NCBI GenBank assembly: GCA_001247695.2
Contig: LGRX02033462.1
Coordinates: 61,578-125,577 of the forward strand
Origin: Cymbomonas tetramitiformis
Taxonomy: Eukaryota > Chlorophyta > Pyramimonadophyceae > Pyramimonadales > Pyramimonadaceae
Length of the DNA stretch: 64,000 nt
Direction of reading: 5' to 3'
A program made the position numbers and the translations under genes. Numbering within the stretch: position 1 is the stretch's first letter; every line of letters starts with the position of its first letter. The notes beneath the pieces were generated by a model. The model made no database searches, was not told the DNA's origin, and worked only from the letters and a program-made list of their open reading frames with translations. Positions 11,643 through 21,718 of the stretch are shown here, in pieces.

Positions 11643-11876
11643 TGCGAGAACAGGTGTTCCGCTCGGTGAAACCAACTGGCTAAGCTCCCATAACAGTCCG
11701 GCCGAGTGCTTTTATCATGCATCTCGGAAACCCGGATAATACGAAGTAATGACTGACAGTACAGTACTACTGTACTGTCATCCTAGCTACTAGCGGAGTC
11801 ACGGTTCCGATCAGAGACGGGTCAGGCTAGGGGCTATCAGAGCCCATAATAATAACCCTGAACCTAAAGTCCAGCA
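11643..11876 (-). repeat. 3' LTR of element 2
   Basis: On the minus strand this LTR begins TGCTGGACTTTAGG and ends ...CTGTTCTCGCA. It is almost identical to 14631-14865. The preceding internal bases read CCGGGTGGTGT on the minus strand, the likely plus-strand priming tract. Confidence 0.92.
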
Positions 11877-12058
11877 CACCACCCGGAGCTGTGACTGTAG
11901 CCAATAGGGCTAGGCAAGCGGAGCTAACTAAACGGATAACAAACAGCACTTTACTGGAAACAGATACACTTCTAGCTGGGTGCCCGGGGACTTGTCCCGG
12001 CACAACCCACCACTGCGGCTAAGGCTAATCACACCTCCAGGGTTTGAAACAAGCAGAC

Positions 12059-14236
12059 TCAGCCACTGTAAAGCCGTTCGGCATAGCCGAGTTCAGCAGG
12101 CGGATTCCAATCAAGAAAAGCATTCGAAGTCAATTGAGAAGAGAAGTCGTAAGCACTGACACCACCAGACCCAAGCGGGTCAGGCGGACCCCAAAGCGGA
12201 GTGGCAAAATCATCAGAATGCAAAGCCGCGGAGGTCAATTGAGAAAAGAATTGTGTCATTTCCCGCGGTGGCATTGACGGACCAGCAGTAACCATAGGCG
12301 GACAAAGAGAATCCAGTAGTGCTTCATGAGACCGTAGTGAATCGTAGCCGTAAGTGGCTCCGGGCTCAACCAGGCCCCTGACACCACCGCCGACCACGAG
12401 GGTCGGCATCGCCGTAGCACTGAAGAGAAATGTAGCCACCATGAAAAGAGTGAGTGCAAACTCTCCGATGCCAAATGGCCTGGAGCCTCTGGGGACTCCG
12501 AACCGCCGAAACGCCGCAGCCGCCGGCGGTGCACCCCCCTCAATTTCAGTCAGGCAGACACCAGGAGGGCAGTCGGAGCCCTCTCCATCATCATCGGAAT
12601 CACACACCTCAACAGGCTCAGGGTCAATGTCAAACCAGTCAGGGTGGACAGTGTTGAATGTTTTGAAAGAGTCGTCAGCAGGAGCCATCGGGCCGAGAGC
12701 CAGAGAGGCAGATGGCGGCACAAAGGCGGCACTGCTGACCCCTTGCAAGTCAATCGGCTTACCATGCACGGGTGCAGAGGCCTTCGGCAGCAGCTGCTTG
12801 CTGGCGGTCGGCTCAGCGACACCACCAGCAAGCGGACCGCTGACCTCAGCAAATGCAACACGGCCAATGGAAAGATGCTCAGCAGGTGCAGACTCAGCGG
12901 AGGCAGCAGCATCCCTGAACTGCTGCAGAGCCGTAGGCTCTGGAGCAAAGGAATGCGCAGACAGTTCACAGATTTCAGGTTGCCCCACGAGAGCACACAA
13001 GTGCTCCATGGACCCCTCATCCCCAGCGTCATAGTACCGCTGAAAACGAAGGGTAAGCACGTCGGAGTCATAAGACTCAACGGCTTGGCAGTAGGATGCC
13101 GAAATGGTCAATGGGTGAGTGTCCTTGTGAGGACACTCACTCAGCCAATGCTTCGACCCAACGGCGCGGCACTTCTCGTGCCTGCACGTTGGGACAAAGG
13201 TGCCAGATCGCTTGTCAAAAGCCACCTCCGAAGAGGCGGAATGAGCAAGCGGTTGCACTCCAGGTCGGTGGAAGTTGCGTGGAGTGTGCTTCCCAAGGGG
13301 CGGCTTGGAGCCACCCTTCTTAAGGGAATCCACATCCCGCTGCAACTTGACCAACTGAGAACTGAGCCGCTCGATGGCCGAAGCCAGGCCAGTGTCAGTG
13401 GTGCAAGATGCTACGGACATGGGGCGCCCCGCAGTGCGCTTGCCCGAGAGCCGCCCGCAGCGGTACTGCTCGCGCACGCGTGCCTGCAGGGTGAGCAGAC
13501 TCACAGCCGCACGCTGGTCAGCTCGAGCAAACGAGTCAACCAGCGTGGCGTAAGCCGGTCCAGACAGGGCAGAGAGGAATTGCCTTTTAACAGCGTCTTC
13601 GGGCAGCGTCTGCAGACGTTGTGCATCCCGAAGACAACTGTTAAAAAGACGAATGCCAGAGTCAGGGTCGTGTTCATCCGAGATCCTCACGTCAAGCAGC
13701 TCAGTCAGAGACTCGAACGGAGTCGAATCATCAGCGAGCATACGCACCACCTCGAGGGTGGCACGCTTGCCGTCAGCAGGAACATCGGCCCCAGAAGCCT
13801 CCACCCAATTACGGGCAGGAGACCCTGGCGCGGTCAGCAGCAACAGCACAGAGTACAGGAGCTCATTAGCAGCAGTCATGACAGGGACATCAGCAGCAGA
13901 CAGCTCAAACAGGGGTGCAAGTGCCTGCGACTGCAGCGTGAAGAGCTGCTGAATTTCGGAGATCAGCTGTGAAAAAATGTCCGAAGCCGACGATTCACTG
14001 CCATGAAACTTTGCTGTTTTGTCCCCCAAAACCTTAGTGGCTGCTGTCTTCGCGCACTGAACATCGAACGAATCTTTCCGTAACCGCTGCACGAGCGTCG
14101 CAGCCGCAGCCGACTCGTCAGCCGAAGCCAAATGCGGCGTTGTAGGGGTAGCCGAGTTTAATGCCCCAACATCATCGAAAATAGTTGCTAATTTACGCGC
14201 CCTAGCGCGTGTACGTGGTCTCTGCGGTGTGTTCAT
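12059..14236 (-). CDS. Gag-like protein of element 2
   Basis: The open frame extends upstream, but the Met at 14236 (MNTPQRPRTRARARKLATIF) aligns with the element 1 start, giving 726 residues. An N-terminal capsid-like helical region contains ATIFDDVG, GSPARNWVEASGADVPADGK and LPEDAVKRQFLSAL. A coiled-coil-prone segment (IERLSSQLVKLQRDVDSLKK) is followed by a zinc knuckle CRHEKCRAVGSKHWLSEC at about residues 350-367 (C-x4-C-x6-H-x4-C). Near the C-terminus come an acidic stretch (CDSDDDGEGSD), a hydrophobic segment at about residues 590-612 (ALTLFMVATFLFSATA), then GLVEPGAT. No protease, integrase or RT follows. Known Gags package element RNA; the hydrophobic segment is an unusual addition. 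Assignment as Gag is by architecture and LTR context. Confidence 0.82.
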   Translation of the reverse strand: MNTPQRPRTRARARKLATIFDDVGALNSATPTTPHLASADESAAAATLVQRLRKDSFDVQCAKTAATKVLGDKTAKFHGSESSASDIFSQLISEIQQLFTLQSQALAPLFELSAADVPVMTAANELLYSVLLLLTAPGSPARNWVEASGADVPADGKRATLEVVRMLADDSTPFESLTELLDVRISDEHDPDSGIRLFNSCLRDAQRLQTLPEDAVKRQFLSALSGPAYATLVDSFARADQRAAVSLLTLQARVREQYRCGRLSGKRTAGRPMSVASCTTDTGLASAIERLSSQLVKLQRDVDSLKKGGSKPPLGKHTPRNFHRPGVQPLAHSASSEVAFDKRSGTFVPTCRHEKCRAVGSKHWLSECPHKDTHPLTISASYCQAVESYDSDVLTLRFQRYYDAGDEGSMEHLCALVGQPEICELSAHSFAPEPTALQQFRDAAASAESAPAEHLSIGRVAFAEVSGPLAGGVAEPTASKQLLPKASAPVHGKPIDLQGVSSAAFVPPSASLALGPMAPADDSFKTFNTVHPDWFDIDPEPVEVCDSDDDGEGSDCPPGVCLTEIEGGAPPAAAAFRRFGVPRGSRPFGIGEFALTLFMVATFLFSATAMPTLVVGGGVRGLVEPGATYGYDSLRSHEALLDSLCPPMVTAGPSMPPREMTQFFSQLTSAALHSDDFATPLWGPPDPLGSGGVSAYDFSSQLTSNAFLDWNPPAELGYAERLYSG

Positions 14237-14614
14237 ACTCAAAATGACGGTGAGATGGGAGCGCGGGCTAGCGGTGCAACAGTAGCGAACAATTCCGCAG
14301 CGGCCAATTCCTGCAGGAGTCTCAGCAAACAATAACATAATCAAGCAGGTCATGAGCCGAGTGGCTAATCGTGGGAGCGACCCACAAAACGCGGAGTGTC
14401 CTGCCCGTTGATCAAACGGAACGTAAAACATAACCATACCCAGCGACGATACTCTGCCGAATAAATGCCGAAAAAACTGATCTCCACTTCAAAAGGAGGC
14501 CATACTGCGAAGAGAAAGCTACCGTCTAAGGGGGCGCCCACCCCATCTCTTTGTCAAAACTTAGCCAATCATGGCAACAGCTTGGCGCTGTGCCATCAGA
14601 ATTACTAGGGAAGT

Positions 14615-14630
14615 GGTGACGCGCATAACC
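14615..14630 (-). promoter_or_regulatory. Putative primer-binding site of element 2
   Basis: On the minus strand GGTTATGCGCGTCACC follows the 5' LTR directly. GGTTATG matches the CAT anticodon-loop complement used by half-tRNA-Met primed copia elements, as in element 1. The downstream bases match less well. Confidence 0.45.
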
Positions 14631-14865
14631 TGCGAGAACAGGTGTTCCGCTCGGGTAAAACAAACTGGCTAAGCTCCCATAACAGTCCGGCCGAGTGCTT
14701 TTATCATGCATCTCGGAAACCCGGATAATACGAAGTAATGACTGACAGTACAGTACTACTGTACTGTCATCCTAGCTACTAGCGGAGTCACGGTTCCGAT
14801 CAGAGACGGGTCAGGCTAGGGGCTATCAGAGCCCATAATAATAACCCTGAACCTAAAGTCCAGCA
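14631..14865 (-). repeat. 5' LTR of element 2
   Basis: 235-bp LTR, paired with 11643-11876. Immediately beyond it on the plus side lies the GAATA duplication. Confidence 0.92.
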
Positions 14866-15849
14866 GAATAAAAATGAATAGATAGTAAGTTGTCGATTCC
14901 CCTACGGCTCACGGCCACCACAGTAGCTTCGCCCCCCACCCCCCCAAAAAAAAAAATCTGGGAAGCAACTTGCTTTCCATCGGACTCGGCCAGCCCATAC
15001 AATTGACGTTCATGACAATGTCATCAACTTTCATTGTCGAAGCTCGAAGCATAAAACGGACTTTTTCAAAGGGGAAGGGTTATACGCGCTGGAATTCACA
15101 CGTCGTTTCCGTCTCAATCCCGGAAAAATTCTGAACCAGCGTGACGGTCATATCGTCTCGCATCGTCTCGCATCGTCTCGCGTGTCATCGTGAATTTAAT
15201 TTCCAGGATTATTAAATCATCATCAATTTATCTTCCATCGATATCGCGGATACGATTGCCGTTGGCGTTGACTAGCTCAAGGATAAAGAGCTGCGCACCA
15301 ACATTTACTGCTCATAATTTTCTCAACGGTCCTTCGCTTCGCCTCATGGGCGGAACGATGTCGTGGCTGCTGTGTTATGCGCAGGGATTTCGGAAGTGTT
15401 TGGCTGCTTCTATTTTTCAGTTTACTTATGCATATGTGCCAACTCACGATACTCATTTTGTGCAGCTTGTGTCGCAGGTTTTCCGATGGCGAGGAGGGCG
15501 CGCTTTCTTGTGGTGTGGAAGTCTAGGGCAACCTAGCTTGGGATCACACCCAACCACATCGGACCCACCTTGTTCTCACGTTTTATTCAACTCACTTTGA
15601 ATATGCATACAAAGTTTGAGGAGCATCGAGGTGTGATAAGTTAGAGACTGAATTATCTTTTTGGGTTTATGGCGTCATCGCGACCTCTTGGGGTGTGGAA
15701 GTCAAGGTTGAGCATGCCAACCTTGCTTGGGTTCGAACCCAACCACATCGAAGTCCTCTGTGTTAGCGCACGAAACTTTGCACTAAATTTGCTGAGAGTA
15801 ATGTTAGTTCACCATCTTGCGCGCAAGGATTGTCGTCAAGTATGCACGA

Positions 15850-16550
15850 GAAGGTCACTTCATGACAAAGAGCTTTTTGGGTTTGGGTTTTCATGTACCC
15901 AAACCAACAAGTGCCAAACAGTCAAGGTCTTCCCGTGCTTCCTAGCAAACGAAACTACGCTGATATTTTGCCGAGATATATATCTTCAAGTTCCCTAAAG
16001 CACAAGGACTGAGATACATTGTTTGCGAAACAAACAGTTTATTTCCTTGGCAGATTTATTGGGTTTGGGCTCGAATGTACCCAAACCCAATATATTCCAA
16101 ACAGCCAAGGGCTTCCCGTGCGTTCTAGCGCACGAGACTTTCCACAAATATTGTCGAGATGTATACATTTAAGTTCCCTGAAGCTCAAGGACTGGCATAC
16201 ACTGTGCCCGAAACGAACAGTTTATTTCTTTGGCAGATTTATTGGGCTTGGGCTCGAATGTACCCAAACCCAATACATGCCAAACAGCCAAGGGCTTCCC
16301 GTGCGTTCTAGCGCACGAGACTTTCCACAAATATTCTCGAGATATATCTCTTTAAGTTCCCTGAAGCTCAAGGACTGAGATACATTGCTCGCGAAATGAA
16401 CAGTTTATTTCTTTGGCAGATTTATTGGGTTTGGGCTCGAATGGACCCAAACCCAATACATGCCAAACAGCCAAGGGCTTCCCGTGCGTTCTAGCGCACG
16501 AGACTTTCCACAAATATTGCTAAGATATACATATTTTAGTTCCCTGAAGA
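15850..16550. repeat. 183-bp tandem array in loop of foldback element
   Basis: AAGGGCTTCCCGTGCGTTCT recurs at about 16106, 16289 and 16472 (period 183), with a diverged copy to the left near 15925. Each unit includes TTTATTGGGTTTGGGCTCGA and its partial complement CCCAAACCCAATA, so units can fold on themselves. Confidence 0.85.
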
Positions 16551-17250
16551 ACAAGGACTCAGACTTCGATGTGGTTGGGTTCGAACCCAAGCAAGGTTGG
16601 CATGCTCAACCTTGACTTCCACATCCCATGAGGTCGCGATGGCGCCACAAACCCAAAAAGATAAATCAGTCTAAAACTTATCATACCTCGACGCTCCTCA
16701 AAGTTTGTATGCATATGCAAGGTGAGTAGATTAAAATATGAAAACAAAGTAAGTCCGATGTGGTTGGGTATCATCCCAAGCTAGGTTGCCCTAGACTTCC
16801 ACATCTCCAAAAGGTGCGTCCCTCCTCGCCATCGGAAAACCTGCGACACAAGCTGCACACACCGAATACCGTGAGTTCGCATATATGCAATAAACGAATT
16901 GAAAAATAAAAACAGCCAAACACTGCCGCAATCCCTGCACATAACACAGCAGTCACAGTGAACACCGTTCCGGCCATGAGGCGAAGGAACGTTGAGAAAA
17001 TTATGAGCAGTAAATGTCGCAGCGAGCGCTTTATGGTTGAGCTAGTCAACGCCAGCGCCAACGGTAATCGTATCCGCGATATCGATGGAAGATAAATTGA
17101 TTATCTGTTTTAATAATCCTGGAAATTAAATTCACGATGACACGCGAGACGATGCAAGACGATACGCGATATGACCGTCACGCTGGTTCAGAATTTTTTC
17201 GGGATTGAGACGGAAACGACGTGTGAATTCCAGCGCGTATAACCCTTCCC

Positions 17251-17378
17251 TTTTCAAAGAGGGGGACAATCTAAAGATTTTTCCCCAATAATTGTTCAGA
17301 CGACATTCTGTCGATATATTTATAAATATATAAATAAATATTGGGGAAAAATCTTTAGATTGTCCCCCTCTTTGAAAA
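17251..17378. mobile_element. 128-bp MITE with perfect 40-bp inverted ends
   Basis: The first and last 40 bases are exact inverted copies, starting TTTTCAAAGAGGGGGACAAT. The ~48-bp centre (ATTGTTCAGACGACATTCTG then AT-rich) recurs inverted at about 23150-23205. It sits within the right terminus of the foldback element, judged by comparison with the left terminus at 15050-15080. A target duplication cannot be decided because the MITE end resembles the host sequence. Confidence 0.7.
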
Positions 17379-17388
17379 AGTCCGTTTT

Positions 17389-17466
17389 CTAATCAGCTGC
17401 GGCTACATCATAGCCCAGCTTGCATGACACATATGACACATATGTGAATGGAACCCGGCCGGTGCA
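17389..17466 (-). repeat. Split direct repeat B2
   Basis: Matches 18207-18281 (B1) except for a 3-4-base indel near CTACATCATAGCCC. Contains ATGACACATATGACACATATG and ends in GGCCGGTGCA. Confidence 0.88.
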
Positions 17467-18046
17467 CTGCGTGTGGAATTACAAAATAATAATACGACAT
17501 ATCCAGAAGTGCCAAAAATCAAGGACTCCCGTCAGACAGGAATCAGGGTCCCACGACCCGACTGCCGACCCCAGCCTTCTGCATGCGGGCACACGCCCCT
17601 CGTGCCAAAGGACTGAGGCCTGCAAATAACTATCATTACCCTAAAGAGTACAGACTATGGACCTAAAATGCTATGCTAGGGCTGAAACCCTCAAAAAGCA
17701 TAATTACCCGCTCCAGCTCAGAGTCAGGCAAGACAGCAATAGCAAAGCCGTCACCTAGCAAAGCCTACTGAACAGTGCCTAGATGAGAAGCAGCATGAGG
17801 TAGCCTCGCAGCCCCCCACCGAAGGATCACTATAGCTACCTCTCATCACAGCGGTCGGCACTGAACAGGCACAGGTCCTAGTCTCCTCTACCTACACTCT
17901 AATGAGCCGACTGCCCCTCTGCGGGCCGGATCTGCACGGCCTCCAGCTCAGAGCCCAGCTGCTCCAGGTCCTCCAAGTCCTGCAGCTCCTGCACTGAAAG
18001 CGGCCTCTCCTCATCCGTACCTGAATCACAAGGGAGGGCGGGTGGG
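17467..18046. other. Spacer between split repeats of the DIRS element
   Basis: No supported gene. It contains an AG-rich CTGCTCCAGGTCCTCCAAG segment near 17955, but the open frames are short and lack motifs. Confidence 0.45.
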
Positions 18047-18206
18047 AAAGTCCACACAAGTCCACAGTAACACGGCAAGAGGCCCTCTCAGTCCGTAGCT
18101 GGCCTCTTATGCCTCCGACTGATCAGAAAACCTCAGTTTTCAGATCTGCTCCGGATGACAGTCATACTGCCTGTCATCCTACACTGATCAGAAAACCATC
18201 AGTTTT
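18047..18206 (-). repeat. Split direct repeat A2
   Basis: Nearly identical to 22695-22854 (A1). It includes two CTGATCAGAAAACC(AT)CAGTTTT blocks, which fold on themselves. Confidence 0.9.
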
Positions 18207-18281
18207 CTAATCAGCTGCGGCTACATAGCCCAGCTTGCATGACACATATGACACATATGTGAATGGAACCCGGCCGGTGCA
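18207..18281 (-). repeat. Split direct repeat B1
   Basis: Copy of B2, overlapping the 3' end of the recombinase frame. It directly abuts A2, giving the internal A2/B1 junction that should equal the circle junction. Confidence 0.88.
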
Positions 18282-19453
18282 AGCACACAAAGATCACCAC
18301 AAAGCAGTGCACATGTAATGCATGACAACAACAAGCAATCAGACAAGAAAGGCCGCCTACTCTGCTGAGCATGGGGCATGCTTCTGGACACCGCCAGCCT
18401 GCGGTTGAGGTTGGTAGCTTTGTAGGTGGCCGCAGCCGCCGACGAGCTCCAGCCACCGTACTGATTGAACTCGAAATCAGTAACCTGGTCAGCCGCAGCC
18501 ACCGCCGTAGCCCCACCAGACCGCAGGGACTGGGTCCCATACAGCTGCCTCAGAGCATCGGGGTCCAAGCCAGAAGCCTCACCCAGCATCCTGAACAGGT
18601 ACCTCCTCAGCTGAGGATAGTCCAGCCTCTTCCCCGTCAGGCAGTCAGCCGACGGGTCCCGCTGAAACCGCCTGCCATCAATCTGCTGAAACAGGGGCTC
18701 GTCGGGCTGCACTCCCCGTGCAATCTGAGTGTCAACCCACCTCTGACTGACCTCCACTGGGCACAAAGGCTGCCCCTCCGTCGCCCGGGCAACCTCCACC
18801 AGCTGACCATACCTGTACTTGTCCGTCTTCCGCTTCTCGAGGAAGGTGGTCATGTGGGTCTCACAGAACTTCATATCCCGCAGTCTCACCTTCTCCGCAC
18901 AGTCATACCGCCAGAAGCCTGTCCACATGTCCAAACCCAGTGTAGCAAACATCTGCCGAGTGACACCTCCCAGCATCAACCAGCAACGAGCACCACTCTG
19001 TACAAATGCAAACTCCAGCGGCTCCTTCCTGTTGAGCCGCCTGTCCCCCAGCCTCCTGTGAGCTGCCTCCCGCACCGCGGCCACCAGCCGATGAGAGGTG
19101 GGGTTCCGGTCTGCCGGGACCAGAGCCAAATCATGAGCAGTGAAAACCATAGCCGAAGCGGTCTTCACCACAGAGAAGGTCCTGGCCGCATTGGCTATGT
19201 ACTGTAAGTACATAGCCACCGTGACCGGGTCAGCAGGAACAGGCACCCTAGGTGGGTCACGGTCCTGACAGAAAGCCTGGTACCGTACGAACACCCGAGA
19301 GTAGCCCCGCATGGTGCTAGCCTCACGGGTGCCAGACACCGCCAACAGCATGTCTGCCCGCAGCTGCATCTCCAGCGGGTCCGTCACGGAGAACTGCAGC
19401 CCAGCCCACTGCTCCCCAGTGCCTATGATGCCTGCATGAAAGGCAGCCCCCAT
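18221..19453 (-). CDS. DIRS tyrosine recombinase
   Basis: This 410-residue frame belongs to the tyrosine recombinase family that integrates DIRS circles. The C-terminal catalytic part reads QLYGTQSLRSGGATAVAAA (catalytic Arg at about residue 310; the usual His before it is Gln here) and QYGGWSSSAAAATYK with the candidate nucleophile Tyr near residue 343. Upstream VRLRDMKFCETHMTTFLEKR and RKTDKYRYG fit the first Arg and Lys regions. The frame overlaps the end of the RT frame by about 30 bases. The last ~50 residues run into repeat B1 and are Cys-rich, so they may not be functional. Family assignment is firm; activity is not shown. Confidence 0.85.
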   Translation of the reverse strand: MGAAFHAGIIGTGEQWAGLQFSVTDPLEMQLRADMLLAVSGTREASTMRGYSRVFVRYQAFCQDRDPPRVPVPADPVTVAMYLQYIANAARTFSVVKTASAMVFTAHDLALVPADRNPTSHRLVAAVREAAHRRLGDRRLNRKEPLEFAFVQSGARCWLMLGGVTRQMFATLGLDMWTGFWRYDCAEKVRLRDMKFCETHMTTFLEKRKTDKYRYGQLVEVARATEGQPLCPVEVSQRWVDTQIARGVQPDEPLFQQIDGRRFQRDPSADCLTGKRLDYPQLRRYLFRMLGEASGLDPDALRQLYGTQSLRSGGATAVAAADQVTDFEFNQYGGWSSSAAAATYKATNLNRRLAVSRSMPHAQQSRRPFLSDCLLLSCITCALLCGDLCVLAPAGFHSHMCHMCHASWAM

Positions 19454-21624
19454 CTCATACCCCTACCCCAGTCACAAGCCATGCAACCCCCCAAGGTACA
19501 GCGGGGACCAGGGCCTGCAGGCTCCCTCTCATCGAAGGAGACCCGCAAGAGGAGGACCCGAAAGTCAGGCAAGCCCACACCCCCTTCATTGGCCCTTCCG
19601 AGGCCAGGGAGGAAGGTGTCCGCAGAGGGCTGGAGCTCCGTCCACTGCACCACACAGTCTGCCAAGTGAACCCCGTCGGGACACAGCAAGACCCACCACG
19701 GCTGGAAAGTCCAGACCGGGGCCACAATGGAGGCTGCAGCCCTCTCAGCCTGCAGAAACAGCAGGAGCCTCCCGATCATCCGAAAAGGCGGGTTGCACCA
19801 GTTGACGTGCTCCCGCCAGTCCGTCTGACCGAAAGTGTCAACCCCCGACGTACCTGGACAGTGCCAAGCACTGTTGAAGGAGGGGGCACCTGCACTGTCA
19901 AAAACAAGACAATTCTTGTCAGTTGCAAACCTGTCCCGGGTGTGCCTCCACCCCCCGGCAATCCATGGGTCAGCCCACTGAAAGATTGCCGGGTTGACCA
20001 TCCAGTCATCATGGTCCTTGATCTTGGACAGGGCATCTGCCCGGGCCTCAAACTCCCTGGGCATCCAAAGGGAGGACAAAACCACCCCGTGGTCAGCACA
20101 GAAATCATGCACCGCTAAAGCCAGCTCCTGAAGCTCCTGATGCCTGCTGCCAGACTCAATGACAAAATGCACAGCCTGGTTGTCACAAATGACAAGCACC
20201 CTCTTCCCTCTCAGCCTGCCAGCCACATCAAATGCTCGGAGAGAGTCAAAAATGCCCCTGAGCTCCCTGAGAGTGGATGACTTCAGTCTGTCCGACATGG
20301 TCAGATAACTGTGGCCAAGCAGCTCAGGTCCCCCAAAGGACTGCTCCAGCCAGGAACCCCATGCCACCTCAGAGGTGTCCGCATGGACTGTCTCCAGCTG
20401 AAGCCCCGCCCCCCTGGGCTCCCAAATGCCTCTCTGATGCCTACGAAAGCCGTCTGTCAGCCAAAACTCCAGCTCTGCCCGAAGAGCATCAGTGCCCGGG
20501 ACATGAGAAGCCCACGAGCCCCAAGTCAGGGTGTCGGCTATGAGTACTGCAGCCGCCCTAGCATACAATCTAGTGACACCCCCTAGTACAAACCACTGTG
20601 CATTAACTAAGCCTGCAAACTTAGCCACAAGCCTCAGAGGCAGCCTATGAAACAGCCTCAACAAGTCTGACACACAAGCACGGATCTTGCTCAAAGCCTT
20701 TTCAGGCACGAACAAGACCCCCCCCTCCAGGTCTATGCCTATGCCTATATGCACAAGGGCCCGTGTGAAAAACAGCTGAGACTTAGACTCTGACACGAGC
20801 CAGCCTGCCTCCCGCACGTCCCGCATAATACGGGACAACACAGCCAAAGCCGAAGGGTCCGTGAGTGTAGGAGCCCTCACAGCAAAGGCAAAGTCGTCCA
20901 CGTAGGGGTGCACACGGAACCCGAGACCCCGCCACTTACCTACGAGCTCCTTGTTGATCTTCGTAAACACCCAGCAAGCTGGGGCTAGACCAAACGGCAG
21001 CACACAGAACTCAAAGAACCTGCCCTGCCACTCAACAGCAACATATGTACGAGACATCTCGTGGAGGTCTACGTGGTAATACCCTGACTTATAGTCAAAG
21101 TAAAACAGCCCGTCACCCCTCCTAAGCAGGTCTACAAAAGGTTGCAGGTGCTCATACTTGAACTTCGGAAAGATCAGAAAGGCATTGAGCCACTTACCGT
21201 TGAAAATTAGCCTTAGCTTGTCCCGAGAGTCGTCTACCATTAAAGGCAGTACAACCCGCGGCTTGCTGGGCACCTCTCTCAGGGCGCCCATAAGGACACA
21301 CTCCTGCACAACGTCAGTAACGAAGGTGGCGTGCCTAACAGCTGACACGTGGTTAGCCAAGTGTACTCGGGGCGGAGCCCTGCCATCTTTAAACTTCAAG
21401 TTAAACCCTCTCTCAATCCAAGACATCACATACGAAGAGCGGACAAAGGTCCGCCAAAAGGGTGCTCGTTCCCTAAGTCTCCCCGCAACACGGGGCACCG
21501 GAACGCCCTGTTCACACAAGGGTATGGCCTCGACAAGCTCTTCCTCAGAGAATTCAGAACCTGGAACACAAGGAACAACAGCCCGCGGGCCAAGATTCAT
21601 TACAAATTTAGGGTTCGTCCCCAC
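19423..21624 (-). CDS. DIRS reverse transcriptase, RNase H and methyltransferase-like domain
   Basis: 733 residues. The RT contains FYFDYKSGYYHVDLH, LPFGLAPACWVFTK and the catalytic box YVDDFAF near residue 242. RNase H follows with VHADTSEVAWGSW, LRELRGIF, VICDNQAVHFVI and ADALSKI, giving the D-E-D-D pattern. The C-terminal part (from ~590) reads DWREHVNWCNPPFRMIGRLL, an N6-adenine methyltransferase-like domain with motif IV NPPF, as known in DIRS elements, where its role is unsettled. The frame starts close to the gag stop. All expected active-site residues visible to me are present. Confidence 0.9.
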   Translation of the reverse strand: MGTNPKFVMNLGPRAVVPCVPGSEFSEEELVEAIPLCEQGVPVPRVAGRLRERAPFWRTFVRSSYVMSWIERGFNLKFKDGRAPPRVHLANHVSAVRHATFVTDVVQECVLMGALREVPSKPRVVLPLMVDDSRDKLRLIFNGKWLNAFLIFPKFKYEHLQPFVDLLRRGDGLFYFDYKSGYYHVDLHEMSRTYVAVEWQGRFFEFCVLPFGLAPACWVFTKINKELVGKWRGLGFRVHPYVDDFAFAVRAPTLTDPSALAVLSRIMRDVREAGWLVSESKSQLFFTRALVHIGIGIDLEGGVLFVPEKALSKIRACVSDLLRLFHRLPLRLVAKFAGLVNAQWFVLGGVTRLYARAAAVLIADTLTWGSWASHVPGTDALRAELEFWLTDGFRRHQRGIWEPRGAGLQLETVHADTSEVAWGSWLEQSFGGPELLGHSYLTMSDRLKSSTLRELRGIFDSLRAFDVAGRLRGKRVLVICDNQAVHFVIESGSRHQELQELALAVHDFCADHGVVLSSLWMPREFEARADALSKIKDHDDWMVNPAIFQWADPWIAGGWRHTRDRFATDKNCLVFDSAGAPSFNSAWHCPGTSGVDTFGQTDWREHVNWCNPPFRMIGRLLLFLQAERAAASIVAPVWTFQPWWVLLCPDGVHLADCVVQWTELQPSADTFLPGLGRANEGGVGLPDFRVLLLRVSFDEREPAGPGPRCTLGGCMACDWGRGMRWGLPFMQAS

Positions 21625-21718
21625 AAATTACATTTTAAGTTGGGCATTCCACCTCAACTGTTAAGCATTCCGCTTAAGCTGACAGTACTGGCCTTCGTGG
21701 CTCTACATTTTTAACAAT

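Larger units (their letters stand above)
11643..14865 (-). mobile_element. Gag-only LTR retroelement 2
   Basis: LTRs of 234 and 235 bp (11643-11876 and 14631-14865) surround one long minus-strand gag ORF, with no pol. The 5-bp target duplication GAATA is exact (11638-11642 and 14866-14870). The LTRs resemble those of element 1 in inverse orientation, including the CTGTAC-rich centre and TGCTGGACTTTAGG start. Near-identity of the two LTRs suggests a fairly recent insertion. It is the least damaged gag-only copy here. Confidence 0.92.
15050..17384. mobile_element. Foldback element with ~700-bp inverted arms
   Basis: Left arm 15050-15757 and right arm 16559-17384 (the latter holding a 128-bp insertion at 17251-17378) are imperfect inverted repeats. 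Both ends carry AAAACGGACTTTTTCAAAG in inverse orientation. Landmarks in both arms are the GAATTTAATTTCCAGGATTATTAAA block, the ATCGATATCGCGGATACGATT block and the TGGGTTCGAACCCAACC block. The loop is a tandem array. No protein-coding gene was supported, so it is a non-autonomous foldback-type element. No target duplication could be defined, partly because the DIRS element begins exactly at its right end. Confidence 0.75.

Noticed and set aside
12644..13972. Long plus-strand frame of 442 residues opposite the element 2 gag
   Set aside because: It is antisense to a Gag with clear homologues in the window and has no motifs; it reflects codon bias of the sense strand.
15728..15741. TGGGTTCGAACCCA, a perfect B-box-like sequence suggesting a tRNA gene or SINE
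   Set aside because: It is simply a 14-bp palindrome; no acceptor stem, anticodon arm or A box at the right distance could be drawn.
18371..19207. Plus-strand frame opposite the tyrosine recombinase
   Set aside because: The recombinase motifs are on the minus strand; the plus-strand frame has none.
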